Source: Volvox africanus
Lineage: Eukaryota > Chlorophyta > Chlorophyceae > Chlamydomonadales > Volvocaceae
Assembly: GCA_030268105.1 (NCBI GenBank)
Contig: BSDZ01000010.1
Coordinates: 1,588,001-1,652,000, forward strand
Reading direction: 5' to 3'
Length of the DNA stretch: 64,000 nt
The notes under the pieces were generated by a model that was given only the letters and a program-made list of their open reading frames with translations, was not told the DNA's origin and ran no database searches. Below, one piece after another: positions 33,088 through 46,100 of this stretch. Each line of letters opens with the position of its first letter. The first letter of the stretch is position 1. The position numbers and the translations under genes were made by a program.

Positions 33088-35537
33088 GTAGCTGAAGTTG
33101 CTGAAGAAGTCAGCGTACCCATCACGCCCCAGGAAGGCGTTCCTGACATCTGGCACCTATTATATAACAAACAACCCACCATTATTAGTTACCGTTAATG
33201 TAATAATGAAGTGATGATAGTGGCTGGTTATCAGGCTTGACAGCGACAGGAGATCTAAAGGAGTGAGAATAATTGTGCGAATATGGATATATTAAGAATG
33301 CTTCGGCGTACCTAGCTGGGAATATTGGGGTACATGCATAGGCAAGTGCGTCGTGTACTCACTAGCCTCAGAGGCATGCAAATAAACAATGTTATAGCTA
33401 GATAGGCACACGTTTATCCATGCACCGATCTTGGCTGGCCCTCATCACATACATGCATGTGTTCCCACGTTCTTGATACCCCTGCACCATGATAACACCT
33501 GTTTCCCACGCAAATTAAAATCCTGAAACCTTGCCAAACAATACTTCTCCAAGATGAAAATCAACCAGATGCCTAGACACATGTGCATTACAGGTGCGGA
33601 CTCACAGATGTGCCTGCAGGTATGGAAGGACAGCTGGAGCTACTGGCGCTTAGACTAAGCACCATGATTCGCAATTTGAGCCTGGATGACGACGGATGTT
33701 TCCAAGTTGGAGGCGGTGGCGGCGGCAGAAAAGATCGGCATGAATTGTTTCGCAAACTTTACGACGCTCAATAAAATTATTACAAAATAGTCAGGCACAA
33801 GAAGATCGTGTGATTGGATGATTGTTGACAAGAAATACATGAGAATAATGTTGCGCAAACCACTGAATGTAGGATGGGCAAGCATACATATCCATACGTC
33901 TGGTGATCAATAGTGACTTCGGACATCCTGATTTGAGGCGGCATATATGCATGCCACTCACGAAGATGCCTCCACACAATCTGTGGGACTGAAGATGAAG
34001 CGGCAGATCTTGATGGTGATTGCAGTCCCATTGTTAAGAAGCTCTTTGGGTAATGATGTTTGAGGGGCAATGGGGCAGGGGAGCGGAGCGCATAAGAAGA
34101 ACAGTATCAATAGAACATGTATTGCATACATCTAGAATGAAAATTGCACAACAGATATCGTTATATAACGAGTTGCATGATGATGAGAGCCTCAAGGCGC
34201 TCGATGCAAATGTTGACAAGAGTTTGGGTTCCATGAAGCCCGAGAAAAGTTGCCGCAGCCCCCATCCTGCCAATTACAGGCTGGCCTAATTAGGTCTGAC
34301 AGGATTAGAAGATTCAAATAGTTTGGACTTCTGAAGCCCAAACTAGTCCTTTGGTTACAAAAACGTGGTTACAGAAAATTAACATTGGGACCTCTAAATG
34401 CACCTGCACGCGCGCGAACACACCCAGACACCCAGTGGCCAGCGAGCGTGTACGTAGTTGGGAACTGCAGTAATGGGAGTGCCGCGTCACGTTGCACCAC
34501 GCCACGCCACGTGCTCGAGTTGTTGAGTTTCAAAACCTTTCAGCTACAGAGCACATATATATTTAGATACTTTTTATATACTTTTATATACTATATATAC
34601 GTTTTTCAGAGGGGCAAATAAGTATGTTTGGACGTTACCACAGACACACATACGGACGTGGGCAATCATACCCCGCGAGGCACCGCACCCGAACATTGTA
34701 TCCGAGGCAGGCTTAATGGCATTTGCTTTCGCAGATTAATTAGCCATTTACGGTTGGAATTATTTGTACTTGAATTGATACCAGAGGTAGGTGGTTCTAT
34801 TTCCTTCCCATGGGCGTATGTGTTCTCACTGTTGTATCTCAGGGCAGCCAAGACTGGTCAACGGTTGACCCTGCACGTCAACGACTAACCCCCACAGGTC
34901 AACGGTCATAACGGAGGGAGGCTAAGGGTCGACCAGCAGGAGCGTGAGACGTGTGACGACAGGACGGTCGTAATATGGCTTCAAGAGGAGACTATACACA
35001 TGACTGCTATAACGGGGCCTTACACATCTGGTGAAGTGGTCGCTACTGCGGTCGCTGGTAGTGGTTACGAAGAAGGGTAGGGATACCGCGCGACCACAGA
35101 TCCTGACTTATTTGAGGAAGGGCTTCCTCTGGAAGCTAGGCTCCAGCTAGGCTCCAACGCCTTACGGTGGTGGGAGGCTCACGAGGTGGGCTCGAGGTCA
35201 AGATCATCCCTAGGTGCCGACCTCCATCTCTGGAGTTCATCAATCGCCGCACTGGGCTACTAAATCTCGCTTACCGACTAACCGGTAATTCTTACTACCA
35301 CGACTTTGTGGTTCTATCTTTCTTGGTTTTTACCTTTAGACATTTTCCTTAAATTGCTTCCGTTATTATAATACAACACTCACGGACAGCAGACTCACCG
35401 CCAATAAGGATTTGAAGCTGGTAGTTGTAAAATGTAAAGGAGGTGGTTGGGCTCAACAGGTTGATTAAGTTAACCGTTGCTACTTGCTGCCGAACGATCG
35501 AGTTGTCGACTTCTGCATCAACCTCGTGAACACTGAC
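33088..35537 (-). pseudogene. Gametolysin-like gene copy 1, 5' half (exon Y to first part of exon B)
   Basis: Exons on the minus strand: Y 35,537-35,399 (VSVHEVDAEVDN..., donor GTGAGT); a candidate exon ending at 33,962 (ICRF...PTDCVEASS, donor GTGAGT); A, about 33,735-33,606 (LPPPPPPTWKHP, then LRIMVLSLSASSSSCPSIPA, donor GTGAGT); and the first part of B, 33,156-33,088 (VPDVRNAFLGRDG, ADFFSNFSY), cut at the tyrosine codon by the CACTA element. The B exon has Phe where copy 2 has Cys in the SNCSYG motif. A solo LTR lies in the intron next to exon Y. True start codon and signal peptide were not located. Confidence 0.65.
34830..35378. repeat. Solo LTR, 549 bp, in an intron of gametolysin-like copy 1
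   Basis: Begins TGTTGTAT, ends ATACAACA, and is flanked by CTCAC on both sides (34,825-34,829 and 35,379-35,383). The paralogous intron of copy 0 near 4,360 has no such insert. Terminal octamers match gypsy LTRs at 2,959 but the interior differs. Confidence 0.9.
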
Positions 35538-35849
35538 CTGATGATAGGGAATGATGACAATGTAAGGGGACGACTTAAAATTGTAAAAGGAATGGTATTT
35601 GCAGCGCCATAGTAATGAAAAAACCTCTGGAGGCGAATAGAATATGAGGGTCAGGAATAAGGCTTTTGGAGAGGCACAGAACCGCCAAGCATATCCAGTG
35701 GATGGATGGAGGTAAATTTAGGTCGAAGGAAGAGGGATATATGAAGTGTAATAATAGTGCCAGAATTCCAAAACCACCACGAAGAAACCAAATGGGTTTA
35801 CTTAATATCGCGGTATCAATATACATGGAGTAGTTACCTCACGGGCCAG

Positions 35850-36050
35850 CTAATTTATGAGAAATGTACTGTCAAGAGTGAGACAGGGTACGGCCCTCGT
35901 CAGCAGTGCGAGTGCTGCGAGTTCAGCGGTTTGCAGGATATTTCAAGTAGGTGATTGAACCGTGAGATATATATCGGGTTTGTACCAATGGCAGGCGCCG
36001 AAGTACCAGTGCAATATTGCTGCACTTTGCAGATATATGCAAGTGCAATA
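35850..36050. repeat. Dispersed repeat, inverted relative to 45,160-45,390
   Basis: TGAACCGTGAGATATATATCGG, the GGCAGGCGCCGAAGT segment and flanks recur in reverse near 45.16-45.24 kb with indels. No gene is supported on it. Confidence 0.6.
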
Positions 36051-37103
36051 TCGCGGAAGATCAGCTATCCATCTCGCTACTCAGTGACACCTATGAATCC
36101 CACCTCTGTGATGAACATGCAAACAACAAATCATACGTACCAGGGGACGGACGTGCGGGTGTGCACGGTGCGTATCCGCTTGTACATACATACCGTTGCG
36201 CTTGCTTGCAAATGCAGGAGAGTGCACTACGATATCCCTACGTACTCGTGCCCAGATTGGGATGCAGAAAATGAAATATTGCTGCTGGTAGCATATAATC
36301 TTGCAACCGTTTGTACCTTGCCATTGAACTCGTCTAACAAAAGTCTGTCCCCCCCGGCCTTGGCTCGCAGCGATAGGTACAGGTTCCTGTATCCATGCGT
36401 GAGAGGTATTATGTTGTAGCTGCTAGCATTTCGTTTTCATTAAGCGAAAACACAAGACTACCAGAGAAACGTCCAAGTAAAACATAATAAATCAGGTTGC
36501 ATGTCGTAGTGACAGGTACGGAAGGTTGCGTGGTTCATCCTGTAGACTCTTATTACTAGATGCCTGAATTATTCAATCGAGCGATATAAATATGCAATAT
36601 GTCAGTTATTGCTAGACTGCTGATGGTCACGATAGATCCAACCTCCAGAAAACATACAAGATGTACGGCAGCAAGGACGCCGCAGTTGCTTACTTCTTGT
36701 ACGCCAAGGTCCCCAACCAATCAGGTTGGATCTTGATCATGACCCCTGTAGGTCCCAGATACGTAGCTGGTAGTGTGAAGGCCTGATAAACGTTGGCACC
36801 AATCGATGAAGAGTTGAGTTGCGCCAGGGGTGTAGCCCAGCCGAGGAGCCTCAACTCGGGGGCAGAAGGGCAGCTGTCTCCGGAACCCATAGCTGTCGAA
36901 CCATCGCTGTTGCCAATCCCATCCCTCTGGGCACTCAGTAATGTATCATATGATAGCAGCGCTTTCATCACTGTGCCCTGTTTGAAGATGCCCTGTCGGT
37001 AAGATGTTATGGATGGCGAAATGATTGAACTACTTAGCGGCAGATGAGACCATATCACTCTACCTAAACCCGACAGATCCTTATGAGATCCATCTATCCG
37101 GTC
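36051..37103. repeat. Segmental duplication, nearly identical to 7,252-8,305
   Basis: Same exons and introns as in copy 1; the only dense changes are at about 36,921-36,955. Confidence 0.93.
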
Positions 37104-40100
37104 AGGCTGTAATAAATCGTATTATGTTCTAACGCAATCCTGGAATCTCATCACGCAAAGTAATCCAAAGAATATAACAAAATAATATAACAAGACAAGC
37201 ATAACAACGTATAACGAGACGCAACGTGGCGTGATCGGTTTCAGCTACGTAGTGATTTGGGTAACATAAAAAAATTAGAGAGAAATAAACATACAAGTTT
37301 AGGCTTAACATTTTTTGCTACGTTAAACTAGAGATAGAGGCGTTGATATCACCTTGACCTCACCAAACCTGTTCGTTCTCATATGATTTTGTTAACCACA
37401 AACGAGATGCCATGCAACAGAGATTATAGAAAAATAGAATGAACACTTTGCAGATGGGTCAATATATACGTTTGGTCGTTACACACGCACCCCCCTCAAC
37501 ACACCACAGGCATGGGCTAGTGGAGCTAGTGGAGCATCTTATTGATTTGGAGTGGTTCGTTTAATATGCTTCCATAATTTGCAAAGCCGGCAGCGCAGCC
37601 TTCTTCGTAATAAATTTTGGCAAGAAGGAGAGTTTGAAAGGCAACTACACAACTTTCCCCATACATGTTGTATTTTTCATGCGATTAAAGTATATGTCAT
37701 ATTACAGAATTAACAATTGCAAGGTCTTCGCGCAGAGTTGCTGAAGCACTCGATTAACTGCCACGGCAGTAAGTTAAAAATCAAGAACGCTGTCGTTGCT
37801 ATCATACTAACTAACAAACAATAATTGGTTATTAAATATCGCCATTTAAAACAGGATGAAGTCGCTGTTGGAATGTGTGCAACATTCATATAGAAAAGAA
37901 CGTCAGAGTAAGTAGTACGGCCCATGAGGTGCCGAGCGCTTTGCTGACTTCATTAAGTTGTGAGCCCCGAGCGCACGTGCGCGACTGGCCGAGAGGTGGC
38001 CGGTTCGAATCCCGCTAGCTGTTGACCAGGGCAGGGAGATCGGGGCGAGACAGTAATCGGGAGAGCGAAGATCGACGGAGTGCCTCTCACGGGGGGGTGT
38101 AGTAATGTGTGCAACACTCATATACGAAAGAATGTCAGAGCAAGTAATACGGCCCACGAGGGGCCGGGCCTTTGCTGACTTCAACAGTCGCGTTATTCAT
38201 CAAATGAGAGGTCATTCCATGTTATGAAATGGTGTATCAGTTGGATATAGCGATCCGTTCTAGCAACAATCCCGCTGTTGTACCTGTACTCGGCGGTAGG
38301 CTATCGACCCGCGCTCGTACTGTTTGTAGTGCTATACGCGCTAGTATATGTGCCGACTCCAGAGCGAACTATTCGGACTTCTTTACTATCAGATAATATG
38401 TAACTTATACTTTCTCGTAATTACGTCAGGCTTCCTTATGTCTGATAGTCTACGTCTCAACACTCCATCATTAAGCCGCTTGAACACCACGTATATGACA
38501 TTATGTATTATATGTTATATATACCCTACGACCGCCATATATATATATATATATATGGCGGTCGTAGGGTTAGTATATATATAGTATATAGTATATAGTA
38601 TATAGTATATACTATATACTATATACTATATACTATATACTATATACTATATACTATATACTATATACTATATACTATATACTATATACTATATACTATA
38701 TACTATATACTATATATATATTAACTACCATATATAATTATCCCTCTTCACGGCTATCGGCAAAACAGGGCAGGTGCCAACAGGCTTTCTGGATGGTATC
38801 AATAAGGTATTTTACAAGAAGGGAGACCCCAAACAGCCTGGCAACTACCGCCCTATCACACTGCTTTGCTCGGACTACCGCCTGCTGGCCAAGGTGTTGG
38901 CAAATCGCCTAGGGCGAATCATCAGCCCAAGAGGCTCATTGGGGCCAGTGTTCTCCTTATACGCCATCTGCCTCATCACTTACGGAAATTGAACCGCCAA
39001 GGTCTGCTGGCCTTCCTGGACTTCGCGAAAGCTTATGACACAGTGGATCGCAACTTCCTGATGGGGGCGATGGAGGCGATGGGAGCAGGCCCACAGCTTT
39101 GCAGTTGGACCCGGATATTGCTTAGCAACGCGCGGGTAAGAGCCATGATGAACGGTTTCTTTTCAAATTTCAAATCCAGGCTTGTTAAGATGGAAGCAGG
39201 GGTAAGACAGGGATGCCCCCTAGCACCCCTGCTGTATCTCTTTGTTGCCCAGGCCTTGTCCTGCTGGCTAAAGAGCCAAGAGACAGGCCTCCGCCCACTG
39301 CCCTCAGATGAAGACAGGGTCACAGCCTGCCAGTTTGCTGATGATGCAGAAGTGGCCCTTGAAGGAGAGGAATCCGTGCCAGCCTTCCTTGAAGCCACGG
39401 ATACCTTTGCCCGGGCATCAGGTCAACGCCTGAACCTGGATAAGGTGGAACTCCTACCCATAGGGGCTGTGAACGACCACCGCCAGGGACGCACAATCAA
39501 TGGCCTGAAGGTGGTCACCACTGCGACAGCCCTTAACTTTCCAATGGACAACCAACTGCAGCCGTCCCAACCAGACTGGCCTGAGATGCTAGCACTGGCC
39601 TACAAGAGGATGCAACGCCTAGCCCATTATCCGCTCTCTGCCTTTGGTCGGGCTGCAGCAGTCTCAAGCTGTTGCCTGCAAACAGTCACTTGGCATATGG
39701 AGCATGGTGGACCACCTCCAGATACCACTCTGACCTACATTGAACGCTTAGCTGCCCGCCTTCTAGATCGGCAACAGGGCCCAGAAGATCAGGGCCAGCG
39801 CTTCACTGGAGTGCCTAGCAGACTCTTGGTGGGACACCCATCAACTGGTGGATTTGGCCTACTGCCCCTCAGGCAACACATCCGGGCAAGGCAAGCCATG
39901 TGGGCAGTGCGTTTCATCCGAGGGGCCCTGATGGCCAGGAGTGAGGGAGAGAGGGTAACGCTTATGGACACGGCGATGAATACAGTTGCTGAAGAAGAGG
40001 AGGAGGAGCCTGTTACTCTTGGTAATGATCGAAGTCTCCACCCCTGGAACCGGACCGTGGCCACCTACCTGAAGATCACCCATCCGGCCTTTAACCCTGG

Positions 40101-43100
40101 CTGGGTGGAGAGACCTTGCCTGAGGAGATCAGCCGGATTGTAGGGGCCTTAGGGCACCTTCCACCACTAGAAGATGTCAGCAATCCACCTTTAGCCCCTG
40201 GAGACTGGTGCTGGGCAGCGGCTCTCTGGGGAAATCCTTTGCTGCCCAACAACTCGGATGATGGGGGAAGTATCAATGGTAACAACCACCGCCCAGGCCT
40301 GGAAACACGCCACCGACTGATGGCTTCATGCAGAAAACTGCTCACAGTTGGGGACCTGGTAAGGGTGTACGACATGCTGGAGCACGGCCAAATACCCCTC
40401 CCTCCGTGCATGAGCTGGCTAGACTGGACCCAACAGTATCTAGACCCCTTAGCTAGCCCCACCCAACTGCGAGACAAGGAGTCTACCCATATGGCTCTCT
40501 CGGCTTTATGCAACGATATCAGCCCAGCATGGATAGCAGCAGCACGGGAGGTAGTCAACCGCTTACAACCCCAACAGCAGGACAGGGTGGAGGACAGAAT
40601 GCAGCAGCAGATGCCAGCACCACCAGACCGCACCACAGTGATGGCCATGATTGTCAGGCGTTTGGGCTGGAGATTGCCAGGGGACTCGGGTATAGTGCCT
40701 TTCTACAACCTTACGGTCAGCCAAGCTACTCAGCTGCAAGGGGGTTCAACAGCGGAGGAGCGATTGGAGCTGTTGACAGCTTATTTGCAGGAGGCGCTAG
40801 GGTTGCCAACAGACGGACCAACTCCTCCCTGCCCTGCCACTGACATCCAGCACTTTCAGGCACCCCTAGACAGGCTGTGGACAGCAGTTCGGTGGGAAAA
40901 TAAAAACAAAGAGACGCTGTGACGTTTGGTGGTCAATGGGATACCCATGCCTGGCAACACACATCTTTCCAGGGTGCCCATCAAACCATGTGGGTTTGGG
41001 AGCTATGGAGGTGATACTGATCAACCTTGCTCCCCGCGCCTGCACCACTTCTGGGAGTGCCCTATAGCCAAGGCGGTGCGTGAACAGATCGACAGGCATC
41101 TGCCATTGCCGTCATCAGCCACCATTGAACGGAGAATGACCAGGCAACAGCTATGGCTTGTCCAAGCACCTCCCGGTTGCGAACAGGCCCCTTGGGACGT
41201 GATAGCCCTGGCAGCCTTATCTTCTATGGAATATGGCAGGTACTGTCTACGGGCGGCAACCCGGGAACAAAGGCAGCAGGGGCCTTCTACCCACGGACGG
41301 CAGCAGCAACAACAGACCCACACAGCAGAGCTGGGACCCCGTCAACGGGCTATTACTGACTTCTTCAACCGTTCAGGGGGCTTCACTCAAGAGGAAGAGG
41401 AAGATGCCAACACCCATCCAATCATCTCTACGACACAGCCAACAATGGACACTCCAACACAAACAGCAGCCTCACCCCTGGACCGTGCGCGAGCCCGTAC
41501 AGTTGACGACTTTTGGGCACGCTTGCATTCTTTTGCAGCGTTGGGTATCCCTAAGTATGGCTGGGATCGGGTGGGACCACAACATCCCATCCTAGCCATA
41601 GTTGGAACGCAAATGCGGTGTGCAGTTCCGGTTGACATCACCGGCCATGGAGCAGCAAGAACAGAACAGGGGCTTTAGGACAGGAGTTTTGAGGAGGAGG
41701 TTCTGTGGGAGAAAAGGGGGAGTGAATCAGGGACGTGAAGACAAGGGGAAGGCAGTTTAGGTCTTGAGGAGGGGAAGGGAGAGGACGGAGGGTCTCGTGG
41801 CTAGAGGTCCTGGTGTCGAGAGCGAGAGAGGTCTTTCCTTCTTGTGCAGTGCAGGTGTTTGCAGGGCCAGCTTTGGGTGGGGCCGGAAGGCTTTCTAGGG
41901 GGGCGCCAGCTTGGCTTGTCATCCCCCCCTCCACCCCTTGTTGGTTTCTTCCGGCTCGGCTGTGTAAGAGTGTGCTTTCCTGCTGGTGTTTCTCCTCTGA
42001 GGGGATCTATATGTGTTTGTCAGTCTCTGGCCAGGTCAGGTTCGGTTTAGAGGAGAGAGGGTTCCCCCTCCTTTGAGCAGGTAGATGTCCCCCATTTTCC
42101 CTTGGGTCCTTCTATGGTTTCTTGGTGCCCCTCAGTGCTCTGTTAGTGTCCAGGCGAGAGCCTCAGAGGTCTTGATGGCCCGAGTGAGAGGGGGAACATG
42201 TGGCAGGACAGACAGACAAAGCCACGTGCTTTTCCCCACTGCGCTGTGGCTCGGTCCGGTCAGGACCCCCGGTGCTCGTCTTTGGAGGGCGAGTCGCCCA
42301 CAGTGTAACACCCATAATAATTATCCAGATTCAACCACTAATCTTCCATTGGTTTCAACCTGGTCTCGTCATCTTACAGAAAAAAGCGATTTAGGATTCC
42401 CAGTGTAGATTCTTCCCGAAACCACAACCTGCAGAAACAGGCCTAGCTAGTGCTATAAGGCCAAGTACTGATTGCAATATGTTTTTATGAAGATTCACAG
42501 ATACTCGAAATGTGTCATGAGGATCCTCCGTTTTTTATTATTATTCTCTATCGACAATACATGATTGCGACCGCTGTTATAAAGTGGTCTAGTAATTAAT
42601 AGCTGACATCTGATGTATCTTTAAATTTTTCTTATCAGGCAATTTAATTGTCTTAGGTTTAGGTAGTTTATTTCGCAACATCTCTGTGTCGTAATTACAC
42701 CTTCACTGGAACGAGTCCTAGGTGTGTTCGGCCCTCAGGAATGTTTGCCGTGGCCAGCAATATGTGCTTCCTTGCTTGCAGAGTTCTGCTTTCATTTAGC
42801 TGGTCTAGTAATTTAATTTCTTTTAGCTATGATCCTCTCTAAGCTAGCTATGACCCTTTCTAATGTTAAGAGGTACGTCGCCCATGAATATCTAAAAACA
42901 TAAATCCGCCTCCACAAATATGTGTTTATGCATGACAGCATCATGGTAATGATAATGCTGAACGTTTGACAATGCACATGAATGATGCTACTCACACTGG
43001 CGAGTAATGATTATTACTTACGACACTATCGGATGAATACCAGCTATTGGTTCCTGGATTCTCTATCATGGCCTTCCAACCGCAGGAAGACCTGAAGTCT

Positions 43101-46100
43101 TTAGGCAATACGAACAAGTCGTAGTAGGGGGGCGACGTGGTACTCTGCTGTACCTCTGCGGGACCGGCGGGGAAGCAAGGGTGGGAAACGCTACAATTTA
43201 GAATTGTTCACGGATCGATAATGATATCTCTGAAGTAATAGTTGCCGAGTTATAATCTCGGAAATTCAAATACCGGTGAACAAACACGTAAACGTTAATG
43301 CAAATGATTTTAGTGCAGGTCCAAGTAGCCATTATTTGTTTTGTGCATGCGCTCAGGATGGAAGCCTGAACAAAGGCACCAAATAAACAAATGCCGTGCC
43401 GCCCAGCATTAACGTACATGTCAGTGCGTGATTCAATCATATGTGGACACCAGGAGCTAGCAGGCAGGTAGGCAGGCGTACACCGAACCTATCTAGTAGT
43501 CATCTAGTAGACATCACGAACAAAACGAATAACGACATTATACATCGGCGCCGCTTCTTTTCCCTGCTCTGCCCGTTACTGTATGTCTCACGGTGCGCAA
43601 TCTTGTTATATTTATTTAGTGACAGCGGCGACCATAATAATATGCAGGAAAACAGTCTCGACCATTTTCGAGTACAAGCCCTCAAAACAAAGCCGAGCCA
43701 TCCTTCTGGTCCTGAAACCCTACCTTGTTCTTTCTAGCTAGGAACTTACCTGGCGGCAGGTTTTGCAATGCAGCAGTGGTAATCTCGTCTAAATCACATA
43801 GCAGTATCGCCTGACTGCATGGAATCACCGTGGGCACCACCTGAATTGCACAGAACGTTCAACAAATAAATGGTTTATAATGTGTGATGGTGTAATGATT
43901 TACATAAGTCCCATCCAAACCATATGACGTGTGTGTGCGTGCGTGTAACGATCAAACAAGTTTGCTTAGTCATAGCCTTGCAATAGCTATAGCCTTATGG
44001 CTATAGCCTTATAGCCTTGAGAGTGAGCAACACTCATATACGGAAGAAAGTCAGATCGGTCACTACGGCCCATGGAGGGGTCGGGCGCTTTGCTGACTTT
44101 AAAACCTTATAAATTATATATTTAATTGTATCTTGTTTGTCGCTAAGAATATTCGTTTGAGCACATACAGGTTTGGCGAGGTCAAGGTGTTATCAACGCT
44201 TCTGCAGCCATATTTGCTTTCGAAAAGGTGTCGGCAGAGACTTGGAATAGAGACAGTGCACATGTATGTGTGTACGTATGTGTGAGCTTGTGCTAAAATG
44301 GGTTGGTGTCAGCTTCCTTGAAGCAGGATAAAAGGAGGATCCCCCAAGCAATATATACTGATGATACAGGCGGGCGTACACGCACACAGTGGCCAGAATG
44401 CAGGGTGCATAAACTGCATTAGTGTTAACCTCAATGGGTGCAACTGCGATCTTCCTTATCTGTCTGTGACGTGCACCTGCAAACCTCAATATCTAATTGC
44501 TATCTTAGCTATCACACGATGCAAATATTGAATGGGGCCCCACCCTTTTCCAGGCTTCAAGGAAGCAGACACCAACTCTTGTCAGATGCATGGGCGAAGA
44601 AATATATTCGATTGTTACCCCCCCCCCACACACACACACACACAACATGAATTGTGATCAGTAAAGCATGCAGGTCATGTCCACTGGGGTGAAGTTATGA
44701 CAGCATATGCGCAGTATACATGTCGACATAACTGCTACCACTGATAAGACCTGGTCTAGTAATCGTAGACCATCGTTTATATGTTTTAGTTATTTATCTT
44801 TTACGCAGTTTTAGTTTGTTAGGTTAGGTAGCTTATTCGGAAATTCCGTATCAACTCCTTTCTAACAATTTTTAGTATAAGTGATTGTATTACATTAAAA
44901 AATGGTATCGTGACGGAACCGTCAGATTTAGAACTTTTCGTCCCAAGTTCGATCCCATTATGTAAAGTAAGACCGACAATTTATCATACACTAAGAATGC
45001 GAAATAGGCATACATATGTACAGGGACATAATAGTTTGTATATATGTGTTTATCCACTGGTGGCGCCTCAGGACCCTAACATTTGATGCAAATATATTGC
45101 AATCGGTGTGAGACGTGTATGTGATGAGTGAGAGTGAGATGCACTTAAATAAAATGCACTATGCAGCAATATTGCACTGCCACTTCGGCGCCTGCCACTG
45201 GTATAAATCCGCTATATATCTCACGGTTCAGTCATCTACTCGCAATCTCTTGCAAATCATTCGACAGGATATGGCTCTCTGCTGCTGAACTCACTTCGTT
45301 CGTTCGGATCTTCGATCCTTACTCCTCACTCGCTCGTCCAGCAGCAGAGAACCGTACCCTGTCAACTCTTGGCAATATATTTCTCATATACTGCCTGACC
45401 CATGAGATAACTACTCCAGACCCCAAGCTAGCTTCACCCCAAGCGGGCTTGTGTGAATATGACGAAGCCGTTTTCCTCATTACGCACCTTCAGGGCTGCT
45501 CTATCTATTTGCATCTGCCCGTAGCTGCAGTTGCTGAAGAAGTCAGCGTACCCATCACGCCCCAGGAAGGCGTTCCTGACATCTGGCACCTATTATATAA
45601 CAAACAACCCACCATTATTAGTTACCGTTAATGTAATAATGAAGTGATGATAGTGGCTGGTTATCAGGCTTGACAGCGACAGGAGATCTAAAGGAGTGAG
45701 AATAATTGTGCGAATATGGATATATTAAGAATGCTTCGGCGTACCTAGCTGGGAATATTGGGGTACATGCATAGGCAAGTGCGTCGTGCACTCACTAGAG
45801 ACAGTAGTATACCTAGATAGGCACACGTTTATCCATGCACCGATCTTGGCTGGCCCTCATCACATACATGCATGTGTCCACACGTTCTTGATACCCCTGC
45901 ACCATGATAGCACCAGCGCCCATTCCCCAAGCCAATCAAAGTCCTGAATCCTTGTCAAACATTATTTCACCAATCAAGATCGATATCGAAATGTCTAGAT
46001 GCGTGCAGAAAGACATCCGTGCATGATTATTACGGGTACATACTCACAGATGTGCCTGCAGGTATAGAAGGACACTTGGGACTACTGGCGCTCAGACTGA

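Noticed and set aside
34053..34888. Short plus-strand frames (78 and 86 codons)
   Set aside because: They lie in introns of the minus-strand gametolysin-like copy 1, one running into the solo LTR; no domain.
37980..38020. A tRNA gene
   Set aside because: A and B boxes are only five bases apart, with no anticodon arm or closing acceptor stem; better described as a tRNA-like fragment inside the TRIM.
45161..45631. 156-codon plus-strand open frame, repeated in part around 10.4/33.1 kb
   Set aside because: Its conserved part is antisense to exon B of the gametolysin-like gene, which has good splice sites and matching phases on the minus strand. The first half belongs to an inverted dispersed repeat.
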